From positions 1-58,271 of the forward strand of contig JAFGRK010000011.1 of NCBI GenBank assembly GCA_016935175.1: DNA of 58,271 nucleotides, written 5' to 3'. The translations under genes and the position numbers were made by a program. This document shows positions 49,399-58,221 of the stretch, one piece after another; the first letter of the stretch is position 1, and each line of letters opens with the position of its first letter. This DNA is from Candidatus Woesearchaeota archaeon. Its GTDB lineage: Archaea > Nanobdellota > Nanobdellia > Woesearchaeales > SM23-78. Below the pieces are notes generated by a model, which did not search any database, was not told where the DNA came from, and worked only from the letters and a program-made list of their open reading frames with translations.

Positions 49399-50451
49399 CT
49401 ACTTATTCTTGTCTGCAAAGCTTATTACTGAATGGTCCCCTATGTTAAGGTGCTTGAAGTTATCATCCACGACAGTGTCTGACCCGACTATGGAGTTCTC
49501 CAAAAGGATATTGGAAATTATCGCTTTCTCACCGATTATGCAGTCCCTGAGTATGCTGTTGCTTATCTCCGCACCAGCTGATATGCTCACATAAGGCCCT
49601 ATCACTGAATCCTTTATCTTCACACCATCTGCCAGGTGCACTGGCGGTATTATCACGCTATTTATAGTATCAACTAGCTTGTTATGCTTTTGCAGGAGAG
49701 CCCTGTGAGACTCCAGCAAGGTCTCTGGCTTGCCAGCATCATACCACCCTTCTATTGGCGGGCAGATGAACTTAGTTCCTTGCTCCATCATATAGCTAAG
49801 GGCGTCCACTAGGTAGTATTCTCCTTTTAGAGTGATTTCATTGTCATAAAGGTGCTTGATTCCCTTGAACAAGAGCTTGTAATCCTTAATATAATACAGC
49901 CCTATGTTGGCAAGCTTGGAGATAGGCTCCTTAGGCTTCTCTATTATCTTACGGATATAGCCTTTATCATCAAGCACACATACTCCAAAGCGCTGGTAAT
50001 CCTCTACTTCCTTAACCCATATAAGGCCTCCTTCATCCTCTTTCAGATTATTGATAAGGCTTAGGTCTGCTTCGAACAAGGTATCGACATACACCATTAT
50101 TACAGGCTCATTTATGTAAGGCTCTGCCAGCTTGATTGCGCCTGCGCTGCCATCCTTGACTTTCTGCTCAATGAACCTTGCCTTGAAGTCATAGTTTTTC
50201 TTGACAAACTCCTCAATCTTCTCCTTGAGCTTGCCTGTTATGAAGATGACTTCAGAAATAGTCTGGATGTTCTTCTTATCAGCCTTTTTTTCAGCAATCA
50301 GCTTCTTCTGCTCTTCATTGAAAAGCTTGAGCTCATCAAGTATGTGGCTAAGGCATGACTTGCCTGCGAACTCAATCAAAGGCTTGGGCTTGGTGTGAGT
50401 GTGAGGCCTCAGCCTTGTGCCTTCGCCTGCCAATGGAATAATGACTTGCAT
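49399..50451 (-). CDS. NDP-sugar pyrophosphorylase with left-handed beta-helix end
   Basis: I start at ATG 50451, preceded by aaggtgat, giving 350 residues; ATG 50460 adds three. The nucleotide-binding start is IIPLAGEGTRLRPHTHTKPKPLIEFAGK, the GxGTRLRP...KPK signature (shown in short). Further segments are VMVYVDTLF (Mg site), KPKEPISKLANIGLYYI and GEYYLVDAL. The C-terminal 80 residues are hexapeptide-like repeats (DSVIGPYVSISAGAEI). It activates glucose-1-phosphate or a related sugar, most likely giving UDP- or ADP-glucose for the GT3 synthase next door; the exact nucleotide is unknown. Confidence 0.88.
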   Translation of the reverse strand: MQVIIPLAGEGTRLRPHTHTKPKPLIEFAGKSCLSHILDELKLFNEEQKKLIAEKKADKKNIQTISEVIFITGKLKEKIEEFVKKNYDFKARFIEQKVKDGSAGAIKLAEPYINEPVIMVYVDTLFEADLSLINNLKEDEGGLIWVKEVEDYQRFGVCVLDDKGYIRKIIEKPKEPISKLANIGLYYIKDYKLLFKGIKHLYDNEITLKGEYYLVDALSYMMEQGTKFICPPIEGWYDAGKPETLLESHRALLQKHNKLVDTINSVIIPPVHLADGVKIKDSVIGPYVSISAGAEISNSILRDCIIGEKAIISNILLENSIVGSDTVVDDNFKHLNIGDHSVISFADKNK

Positions 50452-50568
50452 GGTAATCACCTTTTATTTTGTATTAAAAATTAAAACATAAAACCATACT
50501 CCGGGTATATTTATAAAAGTTATGATAAATATGATTATTAGTATGAGTAATGATTAGTAATATAATTA

Positions 50569-50691
50569 GTTTGAAAACATGGCCGTAAGCGTCAACTACA
50601 CAAAAATTTTTGTTTTTGAACAAAATTTTTGTTGGACGCTGACGCCTGGGGGCAGCCCCATCCGGGGTGGGTGTAGGACACGTTTTCAAAC
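50569..50691. repeat. palindromic intergenic element with 10-bp terminal inverted repeats
   Basis: gtttgaaaac (50569-50578) is the exact complement of 50682-50691. Inside lie caaaaatttttg with caaaatttttg nearby, gcgtcaac against gttggacgc, and a GC-rich hairpin (cccc-atcc-gggg). The plan and the TTGAAAA core resemble the elements at 26995 and 31761. It sits between the divergent nucleotidyltransferase and HIT-enzyme genes. Confidence 0.5.
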
Positions 50692-50753
50692 AGGACAAGC
50701 AAGATAATCTGCTAAGCGCAAACTTTTTATAATCAAGCAGCAAAGCAAGTACC

Positions 50754-51845
50754 ATGCCTTCAATTATTGACTTGCCCAGCGTGGTTGCGGGGCTAAAAGA
50801 GGATGAGAGAGAGCTTTTCAGCCGCTTCTTCATAGTCCAGGAAACCATCGGCAAGCTAGCCTTGCCAAAAGAGATGAAGCCATGGGCTGAGAAATCCTTT
50901 GGCAGCATTAGCAATGTAGAAAGCCAAAAGATAATCAGGGTCTTCAACAAGCTGACTTTTGAGATGGCATTGTTCAATGAGCTAAGGGCTAAGAGGCCTA
51001 TTGAGGCTAAGGTTGATGAGGATGCCCTTAAAATCGTAAAAGAGAATGTCAGCGACCATTTTGCCAAGCCCAAGGCTAGCACACCAATGGAATCTTTTGG
51101 TAGGATAAAAGGCAAGTATTGCATAACTGCCAGCAATGTAGCCAAGTACGACGGCTTGCATGGACTGGTCATATTCAAGAAGAGCAACCCTCTTGAATTC
51201 AATGAAAAAGAGCTGCAGGACTATTTCGCCACTGCATTGAAATGGTTTGAGAAAGCGCATAAGAGCAACAAACAAGCCAACTATCCTTTCCTGCTCTGGA
51301 ACTGCCTATGGAAGGCAGGGGCAAGCATAATACACGGCCACATGCAGCTGGTGCTGGGAGAGGGAATGCATTATTCAGAGGCAGAGCTCTACAACAAGAT
51401 AAGGAAAGAATACGATGAAAAGCATAAAGAGAGCAAGGGTGACTTTTTCCAAGACTTATTCAGGGCGCATGAGCTCATAGGGCTTGGGCTTAGGAGAAAA
51501 GGCGTGCTGGTGTTCTTTAGCATCACCCCGAAGAAAGACAAGGAGATAACCATAGTCTCTGAGAAGCTTGACAAGAATTGTGTAAGGGCTATCCATAACG
51601 CAGCGCTATGCCTGGTGAAGGAAATGGGTGTAAACAGCTTCAACCTAGGTGTGATAATGCCTCCAGTTGACAAGGTTGAGAGAGAAGGAAATTGGAAAGG
51701 CTTCCCAGTCATTGCCAGGATTGTGAGCAGGGGCTCACTTAGCAACAAGACTTCAGATATCGGCGGGGTTGAGATGTTCTCAGGCAGCAAGGTGATAGAG
51801 ACTGACCCGTACAGGGTTTTTGAGAAGATTAATGCCTATTTCTAA
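50754..51845 (+). CDS. HIT-superfamily enzyme, GalT/ATP-adenylyltransferase-like
   Basis: 363 residues. The active-site motif is GASIIHGHMQLVLG (near 200), the H-x-H-x-Q triad of galactose-1-phosphate uridylyltransferases and Ap4A phosphorylases, preceded by LLWNCLWKA. A second part with GGVEMFSGSKVIETDP follows. It is most like GalT-type sugar-nucleotide transferases by length, but the Zn ligands are not obvious. Context in a glucan cluster favours sugar-1-phosphate/nucleotide exchange. A TATA-like ttttataa ends 21 bases before the ATG, so it is probably leaderless. Confidence 0.78.
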   Translation: MPSIIDLPSVVAGLKEDERELFSRFFIVQETIGKLALPKEMKPWAEKSFGSISNVESQKIIRVFNKLTFEMALFNELRAKRPIEAKVDEDALKIVKENVSDHFAKPKASTPMESFGRIKGKYCITASNVAKYDGLHGLVIFKKSNPLEFNEKELQDYFATALKWFEKAHKSNKQANYPFLLWNCLWKAGASIIHGHMQLVLGEGMHYSEAELYNKIRKEYDEKHKESKGDFFQDLFRAHELIGLGLRRKGVLVFFSITPKKDKEITIVSEKLDKNCVRAIHNAALCLVKEMGVNSFNLGVIMPPVDKVEREGNWKGFPVIARIVSRGSLSNKTSDIGGVEMFSGSKVIETDPYRVFEKINAYF

Positions 51846-51885
51846 TTATGAGATTCCTATCTATGAGAGTTTTATCGTGAGATTT

Positions 51886-53661
51886 CTATTTTTCCAGCGC
51901 CCTGTTATGAGCTACGATGTAGAACTTGACAAAGTGCTTCCAGTCTGCTAGGTTTGATAGGTATTTTGCATTTATCTTGTTCTGAACCCTTTCTGCATGG
52001 TCAAACATAGTGTATCTATAGAGAGTGTCTGCGAGGTCATTGACTTGCTGCTCGTAAGTTCTGCCAAACCTTTTCAGGATGTAGATGCCTGCATGCTCCT
52101 TTAGCAGCTTGTTCTCTATGAACCTACCAAAGCCTGCGAGGTCGCTTGTGAGAGAAGCTATTCCCATGGCTGCAGCCTCTAATGGGGTGTAGCCCCATGG
52201 CTCATAATATGATGGGAACAAGCCTAAGTGGCATCCTGCCATGGCATCATATGACGATAAGTTGAGCAATCCGTCATTCCCATTGAGATATACAGGGTAG
52301 ACCAAAACTTTGACATTGTCATCTTGCTTGTTATCAAGCCCCTCGCATAACAAGCCTTTTACCAACGGGTCATTGTCCTCGTTCTCTATGTTATGAGTAA
52401 GTATTGATGGGTTGCCTGACCTTTGGAATGAGAGTATATTAGTCCTTAACTCCCTCATGAAGTCCTTCTCAAAGAAGCTCTCATCAGCGCTAAGGTTTCT
52501 GGAGATGAAGTCAGTGACTATCTGCTGGAGTATGTGGTTGGATTTGGTGTCTACCAAGCTCCTTATGTGCTTATAATAGTTCTTGTTCTCCAGTAGTTCT
52601 ACCTTGACACCGTAGGTCTTCATAGGCACCCAGAAGAACACTGCCACTGTCCTCTTGCTCTTCTCCTTTTTCAGCCTTTCATTAAGCAATCCCAGTGCTT
52701 TTGCCAGGATGTCCATGCCTTTGTTAGCAAACTCATACCTGCTTGCAAAGAAGAATATTATGGTGTCTTTGAGGTCAAAGGTATAGTAAGGAAAGAAATG
52801 GTATGTCAGGAATTCCTTGATTATGCCTTTGCAAGTTACATGCTTTATAGAGGTCTCCTCTATGGTGGGAAATTTTTCCACATCAATACCATTAAGAACC
52901 AGTACTTCAGCCCTTCTTCCTAGAAGCTTCTCTGCCTCTAGGCTGGTTATCTCGCTCACAGTGGTGAAGATGTCTGTCCTTTGAGCGCAAGCCACTTCCA
53001 TTGTGTGCTTAGGCAAGATGTTAAACTCTTTTGCCTTTTGCATAGGATCGAATTTTCCTAGCTGGTTGTACAAGTCAAATCCATTGCCAGCCAAGGTCCT
53101 GCCTAGCATGGTGGCGTGAGTAGTGAAAACAGTCCTTACACTGGTATTATTAAGCTTTTGGTAGAGCAGGGCTGTTCCGCTAAGCCATTCATGGAAGTGA
53201 CCTATTATCTTCATCTGGCTAAGCGCAGAGCTGATTTTTTCAAGCAGCATGCCGACGCACCAGCTCCAGACCACTGGCTCATCAAAATCATATGACCCGA
53301 ACAATGAATCAACCTTGAAACCATCCCATAGCTTGGTCTTGACATAGTCTTTCTGCGCAAAGAACCCTTGGAAGTCAACTAGTATTGCTCTCGGCTCTCC
53401 CCTTATCTCCCACCTGCCATAATGGCAGATTATGCCCTGGCTTTCCAGCTCTAGGAATATCAGCTTAAGGAACTCAGGAACAGCCTCTTTCCTCAGCTCT
53501 ACATCAGCGTTTTCCTTGAAATAAGGCCCAATCAGGAAGTAATTCGGGTAGTACTCAACCATATATGGAGCCTTAGTCTTGAGTACTGTGTTAATACCTC
53601 CTGCCTTGTTGCACACTTCCCATGAGACTTCAAAAACATAATCTGCTGCTGGCTTTATCAT
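51886..53661 (-). CDS. glycogen synthase, GT3 (eukaryote-like) family
   Basis: 591 residues. The opening FEVSWEVCNKAGGINTVLKTK is close to the start of eukaryotic glycogen synthases, with HFHEWLSGTALLY, FTTHATMLGRTLAGNGFD, and the C-terminal YYEPWGYTPLEAAAMGIASLTSDLAGFG, which holds the E-x7-E retaining-GT motif. GT3 enzymes normally use UDP-glucose and are allosterically controlled by Arg-rich helices, which I cannot confirm here. It synthesises alpha-1,4 glucan. ggaggt precedes ATG 53661. The upstream genes on this strand are DUF5752-like and GH57. Confidence 0.93.
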   Translation of the reverse strand: MIKPAADYVFEVSWEVCNKAGGINTVLKTKAPYMVEYYPNYFLIGPYFKENADVELRKEAVPEFLKLIFLELESQGIICHYGRWEIRGEPRAILVDFQGFFAQKDYVKTKLWDGFKVDSLFGSYDFDEPVVWSWCVGMLLEKISSALSQMKIIGHFHEWLSGTALLYQKLNNTSVRTVFTTHATMLGRTLAGNGFDLYNQLGKFDPMQKAKEFNILPKHTMEVACAQRTDIFTTVSEITSLEAEKLLGRRAEVLVLNGIDVEKFPTIEETSIKHVTCKGIIKEFLTYHFFPYYTFDLKDTIIFFFASRYEFANKGMDILAKALGLLNERLKKEKSKRTVAVFFWVPMKTYGVKVELLENKNYYKHIRSLVDTKSNHILQQIVTDFISRNLSADESFFEKDFMRELRTNILSFQRSGNPSILTHNIENEDNDPLVKGLLCEGLDNKQDDNVKVLVYPVYLNGNDGLLNLSSYDAMAGCHLGLFPSYYEPWGYTPLEAAAMGIASLTSDLAGFGRFIENKLLKEHAGIYILKRFGRTYEQQVNDLADTLYRYTMFDHAERVQNKINAKYLSNLADWKHFVKFYIVAHNRALEK

Positions 53662-53713
53662 TGCTCATACCTCCATTCTTGCGCTAGCATATGCCATTTA
53701 TGCCTTTAGCCAT

Positions 53714-54607
53714 TTATGCCCTTAGGTTAACTATTACGCCTAGCATCATCATGCCAAATATCAACCCGAGCACAAAGCCGTATATGAACTCCTTTATGAC
53801 AAACTTGTGGTGGAGCTCTGCCTCATGCCTTTTCCATAATATCTTTTTGCTCTCCTCCTCTGCCAATGCCTGCTTTGCTCCCAGCACTATCTTCTTCAGC
53901 TCTTTTTCTGACAATCCCTTCTCATCAGCGCCTTGCTCTGGCTCATCATATTTCACTAGCTCATCTTTTTCCCCAGGCAAGCCCTCATCCAGGTCATCAA
54001 TTGGCTTTATTACTGGAAGCTCAGGATATTCCTCGTGCTTATCTTCTGGCTGTTCCTCGTGCTGCCCTGGCATTGCTTTAGCATCTTGCTCAGCATCTTG
54101 CTCCATCTCGAGCTTTAGCTTCTCTTGCTTCCTGTTTATTTCCTCAATCTTAGGAGCGATGTGGTCGTCAAAAGTAAGGTAATCATGCTCTTCAAAAACA
54201 GGAAGAATCTTTTCTTGCTCAGGATTCTCTTGCGCAGGAGAAGCATCTGGCTTGGCTTTCTGCCTATGCCTACGAGGGGCGCGGCTAGGCTGGTGTTCTG
54301 CCATTGGCACTGGCTCAGGCTGCTTTGCCTTGAGGAACTCGTCAATTGCATCATGCATGTCTTCCTTGTTATAGGTCTTCCTTAGCCTAGCAGCCAACTC
54401 CTGCTCTCCAAAAACATGCTCCACCCAGTTGGCAAAGTCATTGCGCTGGTCATTGACATGATGGTTGAACTCTATGTCATCTATCTTTTCCATCACTTCC
54501 TTTAATCCTTCTATGTTCTTGGCTTTCCTGCCGTGCGCAAAAAAGAACCATTTCTCATGAGGGATATCCTGCTTATCCTGAAAGTCATTTTGGTCTTCTA
54601 ATGCCAA
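53714..54607 (-). CDS. DUF5752-like protein with C-terminal membrane anchor
   Basis: I start at TTG 54607 after gaggtgg; a GTG at 54616 overlaps that site. 297 residues. The N-terminal domain WFFFAHGRKAKNIEGLKEV...HHVNDQRNDFANWVEHVFGEQELAARL (in outline) matches the two other DUF5752-like proteins here. Then come about 150 residues of Pro/Glu/Lys-rich linker, and one C-terminal helix (FVLGLIFGMMMLGVIV) anchoring it. It lies between GT3 synthase and the shorter paralogue, so it may tether the synthase or glycogen granule to the membrane; inference from linkage only. Confidence 0.7.
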   Translation of the reverse strand: MALEDQNDFQDKQDIPHEKWFFFAHGRKAKNIEGLKEVMEKIDDIEFNHHVNDQRNDFANWVEHVFGEQELAARLRKTYNKEDMHDAIDEFLKAKQPEPVPMAEHQPSRAPRRHRQKAKPDASPAQENPEQEKILPVFEEHDYLTFDDHIAPKIEEINRKQEKLKLEMEQDAEQDAKAMPGQHEEQPEDKHEEYPELPVIKPIDDLDEGLPGEKDELVKYDEPEQGADEKGLSEKELKKIVLGAKQALAEEESKKILWKRHEAELHHKFVIKEFIYGFVLGLIFGMMMLGVIVNLRA

Positions 54608-54663
54608 ATTAACCACCTCTTTTTTTATGAATGATTGCTGATAATTTTTAAATTAAAATAATT

Positions 54664-55092
54664 TCACCACAGCTTATGAGTTATGTGCTTGTATATCACT
54701 AGCTGCATGCGCTGCTTGTCCTTCAGCCCTGCCAGCTTCTCTGCCAGCTCCAAGTCCTTGAAGACGTCCTTAATCCATGTAGCAAAGTCATTCTTCTCAG
54801 GGCTCACATGGTAGTTAAAGACATGCTCTTCCAGCTCTTCCATCAGGTCTGCCAATTCTTTCATGTTCTTGACAGGCTTGCCATTGCACAGGATGAAATA
54901 GTTCTCCTGCGGAGCATCCCTTAATGCATGGTGCTTATGCGATGCTGCATCAGCATATGGGTGCGACTCGTGCATTGGCTGGTCAGCTAAAGCATTGGCT
55001 AAGGTGCTGTTTGCTGCATTCTCAGCGCTCTTGTTCTTAGGTGGCCTTCCTCTTTTTCCTTTCACCTTTTGAATCTTCTTCTTCCTGGGCAT
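54664..55092 (-). CDS. DUF5752-like protein with AT-hook-like N-terminus
   Basis: 142 residues. The first 20 residues are very basic and contain KGKRGRPPKNK, an AT-hook-like R-G-R-P core, which suggests nucleic-acid contact. A disordered Ala/His-rich linker follows, then the shared domain ENYFILCNGKPVKNMKELADL and NYHVSPEKNDFATWIKDVFKDLELAEKL. No membrane segment is present. It sits between the GH57 gene and its membrane-anchored paralogue, in a single operon with the glucan genes. Function unknown. Confidence 0.7.
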   Translation of the reverse strand: MPRKKKIQKVKGKRGRPPKNKSAENAANSTLANALADQPMHESHPYADAASHKHHALRDAPQENYFILCNGKPVKNMKELADLMEELEEHVFNYHVSPEKNDFATWIKDVFKDLELAEKLAGLKDKQRMQLVIYKHITHKLW

Positions 55093-55157
55093 CTCTGCGC
55101 TCTCACCTCATCTTTTATCGATTCTTTCTATAAGTTATTCTTTCTATAATTTCTTGA

Positions 55158-56513
55158 TTATTTTTTTATTACTGTCTCTGTAGCAGGATTTGTTTCATCG
55201 TATTCTATTTTCAGGTTGATCAGGCTTTCGCTTGGGTGCTCGCTTATGAATTCCTGCTTGAAGGCTGCCTCTCCCTGGTGCAGGTAGGCTTCTGAGCCTT
55301 TCTGTCCCATTGCTGCCATTTTCTTCTTGTTAAATTCCTTCACCCTTATAACTATGTCATTCAGCACGTTCATGAAAGTGATGAAGCCTTCATAAGGCGT
55401 ATCATAAGGGTTGAAGTACTTGTGGACATCCCCGTCACTGAACCATTTTATGCACATGTAGTAGAAGTGGTCGCTAGTGGTTAGCTTTCTCCAATCATCT
55501 ATAAGCCCTGTATCTCCTGATTTTTTCACCAGCCTACCTACCTTGTAGAGCTCACTGGCAGCTGAATTCTGGAGCTGGTTGCCTAGCCAGGCGCTCAAGT
55601 CTCTCTCAACATCTGCCCATGACATGAAGTGGTGTATGTCCATCTCAGCAACAGGGACGTATTTCTCTGCAGCCTCGCTCACTGTGACAAAGCTATTGTC
55701 AGGGTGCCTGAGTATCTCTTCAGGCAGCCTTTCCATGAACTTGAATATGCCTGTGTCTTCCCATTGGTGCTCTCCAAAGGTCTCGTAGTCCATGAACAGG
55801 TTAATGACATAGCCGTTTCCATTATTAGAAGATATCCACCTGGAGTACTTCTCAACTGTCAATGGATGCTCGCTCCATCCCTTATTGCTGAACCTGAAAG
55901 CCACATCATCGCTAAGCTTATAGTTCTTCAGCAGCAGCTTCATGCTTTCAGCAGTCTTAGGAGTATAGACGAAGTTAGGGCTTCTCCATCCAAGGATATG
56001 GTCTGCTCCCTCTGCGAGTATGGTCTTGTAGCCCAGGCCTTGCACATAATTTGCCAGCTCATTGTTGTAGATGAGCTCTGTGTTCCTGAAAGCCTTGGAC
56101 TCCTGGCCAAACAAATCCTTAATTTTCTCCCTGTGCATCATGACCTGCTCCTTGAACTCGTCCTTGTCAAACAAGTAGGAGAGTGAATGGTAATAGGTCT
56201 CGTTGAGGAACTCAACGCATCCAGTCCTTGCCAGCTCCCTGAAAGAATATAACACTTCAGGGGCATACTTCTCAAACTGGTCAAGTGCCACTCCAGATAT
56301 GGAGAAGCTGACCTTGAACTTGCCATTATGCTTCTTGATTAATTCCAAAAGCAGCCTGTTAGTAGGAAGATAGCACTTGTTTGCCACTTTCTTTATTATC
56401 TCCCTGTTCTTGTATTCATCAAAATATTCTGAATTGTTGCCTATGTCAAACACACTGTACTTCCTCAGCCTAAAGGGCTGGTGCACCTGGAAATAAAAAC
56501 AAACACTGACCAT
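55158..56513 (-). CDS. GH57 alpha-glucan enzyme
   Basis: 451 residues, short like alpha-amylase-type GH57. It begins SVCFYFQVHQPFRL with the conserved HQP at 11-13. The nucleophile candidate is E146 in FRNTELIYN, and the acid/base candidate is D242 in MDYETFGEH, both where GH57 enzymes place them. GH57 includes alpha-amylases, branching enzymes and 4-alpha-glucanotransferases; the length favours an amylase or glucanotransferase over a branching enzyme. It acts on cytoplasmic glycogen-like polymer since no signal peptide is seen. gaggtaaaagacc precedes the ATG. Confidence 0.93.
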   Translation of the reverse strand: MVSVCFYFQVHQPFRLRKYSVFDIGNNSEYFDEYKNREIIKKVANKCYLPTNRLLLELIKKHNGKFKVSFSISGVALDQFEKYAPEVLYSFRELARTGCVEFLNETYYHSLSYLFDKDEFKEQVMMHREKIKDLFGQESKAFRNTELIYNNELANYVQGLGYKTILAEGADHILGWRSPNFVYTPKTAESMKLLLKNYKLSDDVAFRFSNKGWSEHPLTVEKYSRWISSNNGNGYVINLFMDYETFGEHQWEDTGIFKFMERLPEEILRHPDNSFVTVSEAAEKYVPVAEMDIHHFMSWADVERDLSAWLGNQLQNSAASELYKVGRLVKKSGDTGLIDDWRKLTTSDHFYYMCIKWFSDGDVHKYFNPYDTPYEGFITFMNVLNDIVIRVKEFNKKKMAAMGQKGSEAYLHQGEAAFKQEFISEHPSESLINLKIEYDETNPATETVIKK

Positions 56514-56573
56514 GGTCTTTTACCTCGTTGCTTTCTTCACCCCTTTTCTTCTAACTTCTCATCTACTTCTATC

Positions 56574-57821
56574 CTACCCTCCTCTTTTCATCCTTAGCAT
56601 CTCTCCGTAAACATTTATGCACTGGGCAGCTGGCTTGTCCCATGTCATGTTGCGCACCTCAAAGGAGCCGTGCTGCTTTAATTCATCATTCAATGAGCTG
56701 TAGTGCAGAACTGCAAGTATCTTGTTGGCCATGTCATTAATGTCCCAGAAGTCAACCTTGAGCACATGCTCCAGCACTTCTGAGACTCCTGATTGCTTGG
56801 AGATGATGGCAGGAGTCTCCTGGGCCATTGCTTCCAATGGCACTATCCCAAATGGCTCTGACACTGATGGCATTACAAAAACATCAGCTATCTTGTTGAG
56901 CTTGGCAACCTCATCCCTGGTGACAAACCCTGGGAAGATGAACTTGTCAGCCATTCCTAGCTCTGCCACTCGCTCTATCATCCTTGGCAGCATGTCTCCT
57001 GTGCCTGCCATTATGAACTTCACATCCTGATCCTTCTCTAGCACTTTCTTAGCAGCCTCCACAAAGTAATCAGGCCCTTTCTGTAAGGTAATCCTGCCTA
57101 TGAACAACACTATCTTGTCACTCTCCTTTATCTTGCTGGCATCATGGTAAACATCCTGGACAGCCTCAGCAGCATTATGCACCACCCTTATCTTCCACTC
57201 AGGCACCCCGTAATCATTCATTATCCTATGCTTGATGAGGTTACTGACCACAATCACCAGGTCTGCTGCGTGCATGCCTTCACGCTCCATGTCATAGACC
57301 TTCTGGTTCACGCTCATGCCTCCTGACTTGTCAAACTCTGTTATGTGCACATGCACCACCAAAGGCTTGCCTGTGGCTTTCTTGGCCTGGATGGCTGCTG
57401 GAAAGGTCCAGTGGTCATGGGCATGGATGACATCAAACTGCTCTTGCAAGGCTATTTTCCTCACTTTAAGGGCAAACAGGAAGGCTTCCTGGAACACATT
57501 GGGCCCATAAAGGGCTTTGGCCCTGTCTGCTGGTGAAAGGCTTGCAAGATAGCTCTTTAGCTCTCCACTGTAGCTTTCTGGGGTTTCATAGGCCCCTAGG
57601 AAGGTATCTACTTCCTTGAGCTGGAACCTTAGCCTGGGGAAGAGGTGGTCTGCTACCAGTATCTTCATGTAGTCGCTGCGTATCATCCTCGGGCCAAAGG
57701 GCATGACATAGGTTACTTCTACGCCCTGCTCAACCAAGGCCTTGGTCAGGTTATAGCAGACCATTCCTACTCCGCCTGCGAAAAAAGGCGGCAGTTCCCA
57801 CCCCAACATTAATACTTTCAT
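56574..57821 (-). CDS. GT4 glycosyltransferase, glycogen/starch-synthase-like
   Basis: 415 residues, a GT-B fold. It opens with MKVLMLGWELPPFFAGGVG, the donor-loop glycine start of bacterial/archaeal glycogen-synthase-like enzymes, then HAHDHWTFPA, VVHVHITEFDKSG, LFIGRITLQKGPDYF and SVSEPFGIVPLEAMAQ, with the E-x7-E retaining motif. It may extend or initiate alpha-glucan chains, or make a glucoside primer, alongside the GT3 enzyme. First gene of the minus-strand glucan operon; gaaggtgag precedes the ATG. Donor and product are not defined by sequence. Confidence 0.93.
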   Translation of the reverse strand: MKVLMLGWELPPFFAGGVGMVCYNLTKALVEQGVEVTYVMPFGPRMIRSDYMKILVADHLFPRLRFQLKEVDTFLGAYETPESYSGELKSYLASLSPADRAKALYGPNVFQEAFLFALKVRKIALQEQFDVIHAHDHWTFPAAIQAKKATGKPLVVHVHITEFDKSGGMSVNQKVYDMEREGMHAADLVIVVSNLIKHRIMNDYGVPEWKIRVVHNAAEAVQDVYHDASKIKESDKIVLFIGRITLQKGPDYFVEAAKKVLEKDQDVKFIMAGTGDMLPRMIERVAELGMADKFIFPGFVTRDEVAKLNKIADVFVMPSVSEPFGIVPLEAMAQETPAIISKQSGVSEVLEHVLKVDFWDINDMANKILAVLHYSSLNDELKQHGSFEVRNMTWDKPAAQCINVYGEMLRMKRGG

Positions 57822-58221
57822 ATTTTTTATCTCACCTTCTTTTCCCAGGGAAAACCCAAAAAAAATAACTAATAAATTAAGCCTGATAATTTTATTTTTA
57901 ATTCATTTAGCCAATTAATTAATGACATTTAATTAATGACATTTTTTATTTATTTTTTAGCTCATCAGCCCTAAAATGATTGTCCAAAATGCCCTTAAAT
58001 CCACCCTTAATCCAGTTGTTTTTGGCTCTTATCAGCGCATTCGCCAGCAAATAATTATTAATTAATAATGATTTTTAACTGGTTTTTTAATTGCTTATTT
58101 TTTTATTTTGACCTTAAACTAATTTATTTTATTTTTCTATTTTTAGCTTTTTTTTATTCGGGAAAACCGCGTTTTTCATAATTAATAAATATTAAATAAA
58201 TGGCATGGATTAATAAACAAT
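57822..58221. other. 400-bp AT-rich intergenic region
   Basis: Mostly A/T runs with no clear gene. A 14-base unit (aattaatgacattt) is directly repeated at 57917-57930 and 57931-57944. On the minus strand a 34-codon TTG frame (57946-58050, reading LANALIRAKNNWIKGGF near its start) looks protein-like but has no ribosome-binding site. The region could hold the promoters of both flanking genes; I see no replication-origin boxes I can support. Confidence 0.6.

Noticed and set aside
50474-51202. Long minus-strand frame opposite the HIT enzyme
   Set aside because: The HIT active-site motif is on the plus strand; the minus frame runs into the palindromic element and lacks any recognisable domain.
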